From CAVQFB01 sp963711675 (GTDB taxonomy: Bacteria > Acidobacteriota > Terriglobia > Terriglobales > Acidobacteriaceae), in assembly GCA_963711675.1 (NCBI GenBank), contig CAVQFB010000016.1:62001-126000 (forward strand): a stretch of DNA of 64,000 bases, written 5' to 3'. Each line of letters begins with the position of its first letter. Position 1 is the first letter of the stretch. The notes under the pieces are model-generated. The model ran no database searches and was not told where the DNA came from. It saw only the letters and a program-made list of their open reading frames with translations. Positions 62,491 through 64,000 of this stretch are shown piece by piece. Made by a program: the position numbers and the translations under genes.

Positions 62491-63611
62491 CCGGCTCGAC
62501 CGGCTACATTGGGGCGCATGTTGCGGCCAATCTGCTGGACGGGTACAGCAGCTCCCTGAACCTTCTGATACGGGCGCGAGATGCGCACGAGGCCGAAGTG
62601 CGTCTGTGGCACGCCATGCAGCTACACATGGATTTCCCGCGCTTCTATGAGCATCTGCAAACGCGGGTCAGGATTTTTCGTGGCGATCTCACAGCGCCGA
62701 AATTTGGCCTCGACAACGACGACTATGACCGCCTGATTCACACGACAGACTCGGTGCTCCACTGCGCCGCGTCGTTGAATCGCAAATCGGAGAAGAGTTG
62801 TCTAAACGTGAATCTGCGAGGCACGCTTGAAGTGGTACAGCTTGCGCGCAAAAGCCACTACTATCACGGCCTGCGCCGGTTCAGTAACGTGAGCACCGTG
62901 GCTGTCGCTGGCAAGCGGCAGAATGAAGTCGTCACGGAAGACAAGTCGATCGAGTGGGATCGCTCGGACTACGACCCGTATGCCCGCACCAAGAAATTCT
63001 GCGAACACATGGTGCGCGAGCTGCTTCCCGAGGTACCCATCACGATCTTTCGTCCGAGCATTGTTCTCGGCGATAGCCGGTACGCGCAGACTACGCAATT
63101 CGACATGGTGCGTGCCTTCGTGTTTCTTGCAGGGCTCAAGGTTCTGCCGTTCCGTCCCACCGACAAGATTGACATCGTGAACGTGGACTTTGTCGCGGAC
63201 GCGATTGCGACGCTTCACCAGAAGGACCAGCCCGGTTTCGACACGTACCATCTTTCATCGGGCACCGCGTCCCAGATGTTCCGCGAGCTGACGAATACTC
63301 TGGCGGCGGCGCAGCAAAAACGGGGACCAATCTTTGTTCGCGGGTTGGAGAAGCCCTTCACGTCGGTCGTCAATACACTTTCCAATCGCAAGACTCCCAT
63401 TGGCAATGGCGCATCGCTCATGAAAGTGTTTCTGCCATACCTGGTCTGGAATACGGTGTTTGACAACACGCGCGTGACAACGGAACTTGGCAGAAAGCCG
63501 GTGCCGTTTTCGCAATACAGCTTCCCGCTGCTCAAGTTCAGCCGCGACACCAACTTTACCTATCCCTACCAGGACTGGCCTGCCGCCAAGGCCGGAGGAT
63601 CCGCTGCATGA
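62475..63611 (+). CDS. NAD-dependent epimerase/thioester-reductase-like SDR
   Basis: 378 residues from a GTG at 62475, overlapping the FAR fusion. Extended SDR fold: MAIFLTGSTGYIGAHVAANLL at the N-terminus, SVLHCAASLN, active site DPYARTKKFCEHM (Tyr-x-x-x-Lys), VPITIFRPSIVLGDSRYA. It resembles the reductase domains of thioester reductases and Male-sterility proteins, and also UDP-sugar epimerases. With the FAR fusion and a pyruvyl-transferase-like gene it forms a tight operon. Confidence 0.82.
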   Translation: MAIFLTGSTGYIGAHVAANLLDGYSSSLNLLIRARDAHEAEVRLWHAMQLHMDFPRFYEHLQTRVRIFRGDLTAPKFGLDNDDYDRLIHTTDSVLHCAASLNRKSEKSCLNVNLRGTLEVVQLARKSHYYHGLRRFSNVSTVAVAGKRQNEVVTEDKSIEWDRSDYDPYARTKKFCEHMVRELLPEVPITIFRPSIVLGDSRYAQTTQFDMVRAFVFLAGLKVLPFRPTDKIDIVNVDFVADAIATLHQKDQPGFDTYHLSSGTASQMFRELTNTLAAAQQKRGPIFVRGLEKPFTSVVNTLSNRKTPIGNGASLMKVFLPYLVWNTVFDNTRVTTELGRKPVPFSQYSFPLLKFSRDTNFTYPYQDWPAAKAGGSAA

Positions 63612-64000
63612 TGGACTTCGTTCTGGAAGCGTGGGTCAGCGAGATCATCGAACGCAAGAAACTCTCCTGGATGCTCGGTGCCGGGAAGCCGTGGCAGCCC
63701 GGCGAGAAGTTGAAGTTGCTCTTTGCCGGATATAACGGCACGCGCAACACCGGCTCCGACGTTCGTGTGGAGGAGATGCTGCGCCAGGTGCGGCACATAT
63801 TGGGCGCGGATCGCGTCGAATTCAGCATGATGACCTTCGATCACAATCGTTCGCGCGGTTACTTCGAAGGCGCGAACCAGGTTCACCTGCCCAACATCTT
63901 CCCGCCGTTTCTCGCGAAAGAAGTCCCCAAGCACCACGGAGTTGTCGCCTGTGAAGGCTCGATGTTCAAGAGCAAGTTCGCGAACGCGTTGACCACGATG
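63608..64000 (+). CDS. Polysaccharide-pyruvyl-transferase-like protein (cut by the window end)
   Basis: 131 residues visible from the ATG at 63608, which overlaps the previous stop (ATGA). LLFAGYNGTRNTGSDVRVEEML and VACEGSMFKSKFANAL are features of the CsaB/pyruvyl-transferase fold family. These transfer pyruvate to sugars in cell-wall polymers, though many members are uncharacterised. It continues past the window. Operon with the two reductases suggests a role in a cell-surface or lipid-linked product. Confidence 0.7.
   Translation, partial: MMDFVLEAWVSEIIERKKLSWMLGAGKPWQPGEKLKLLFAGYNGTRNTGSDVRVEEMLRQVRHILGADRVEFSMMTFDHNRSRGYFEGANQVHLPNIFPPFLAKEVPKHHGVVACEGSMFKSKFANALTTM

Noticed and set aside
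1..64000. tRNA, rRNA and CRISPR arrays
   Set aside because: I looked for the T-loop GTTCRANNC pattern, 16S/23S landmarks and regularly spaced repeats in the intergenic regions and found none.

Overview
The window looks like a chromosomal segment of a soil-type Acidobacteriota (Terriglobia/Koribacter-like). I infer this from four things: a Cna-B/TonB outer-membrane receptor of the kind expanded in that phylum, a PknB-type kinase with TolB-like and TPR parts, the 40-residue 'PLWRSL..P..LPPL.LTSRPV' module, and generally GC-rich coding sequence. No rRNA, tRNA, CRISPR array or prophage was recognised. The only mobile element is a group IIC intron.

Layout. 1-2.35 kb: the 3' end of gltB, a LysR regulator and a secreted cupin-like protein. 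2.5-4.63 kb: a near-perfect palindrome, a 56-codon small ORF, a Thr/Ile-rich leader peptide with a complete set of alternative hairpins, and lysC (aspartate kinase). 4.7-12.5 kb: an arginine operon argR-argC-argB-argD-argF-argG-argH plus a short GNAT N-acetylglutamate synthase, behind tandem ARG boxes. 12.6-19.7 kb: HAD phosphatases, a frame-broken GH39 glycosidase, a frame-broken YbiT-type ABC-F gene, a tail-anchored repeat protein and a TPR protein. 19.8-24.7 kb: a LacI regulator and a TonB-dependent receptor. 24.7-28.2 kb (minus): ilvE, a trans-sulfuration enzyme and a Gfo/Idh/MocA oxidoreductase. 28.2-32.0 kb: an atypical SDR, a cupin, thrC and thrB. 32.0-40.9 kb (minus): DinB, MFS, APC permease, a PIG-L deacetylase fusion and a Ser/Thr kinase. 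41-47 kb: a minus-strand operon of esterase, ATP-grasp, GCS2-type carboxylate-amine ligase, M29 aminopeptidase and a second ATP-grasp protein. 47.2-52.5 kb: ornithine-cyclodeaminase-like enzyme, TPR protein, ClC channel and alcohol dehydrogenase. 53.1-57.3 kb: a large radical SAM protein resembling tetraether/membrane-spanning lipid synthases, followed by the IIC intron set in its terminator. 57.4-64 kb: PilZ protein, gluconokinase and sugar-acid MFS, then a lipid-type cluster (pseudo-HAD/fatty acyl-CoA reductase fusion, a second reductase, a pyruvyl-transferase-like protein cut by the window end).

How the genes fit together. Aspartate-family synthesis is represented by lysC, thrB, thrC and metB-like genes, and lysC appears to be governed by ribosome-mediated threonine attenuation. 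Arginine synthesis is one overlapping operon controlled by its own first gene. The radical SAM enzyme and the acyl-reductase cluster lie 5 kb apart and are plausible parts of acidobacterial ether or membrane-spanning lipid synthesis; that link is inference.

Quality caution. At least nine genes carry single-base frame disruptions with the protein otherwise well conserved, concentrated at 13.4-16.7, 23.0-23.8, 33.2-34.0, 41.4-46.1 and 58.8 kb, while the 9 kb lysC-arg region has none. Local indel errors in the assembly and real gene decay cannot be separated from this sequence alone.
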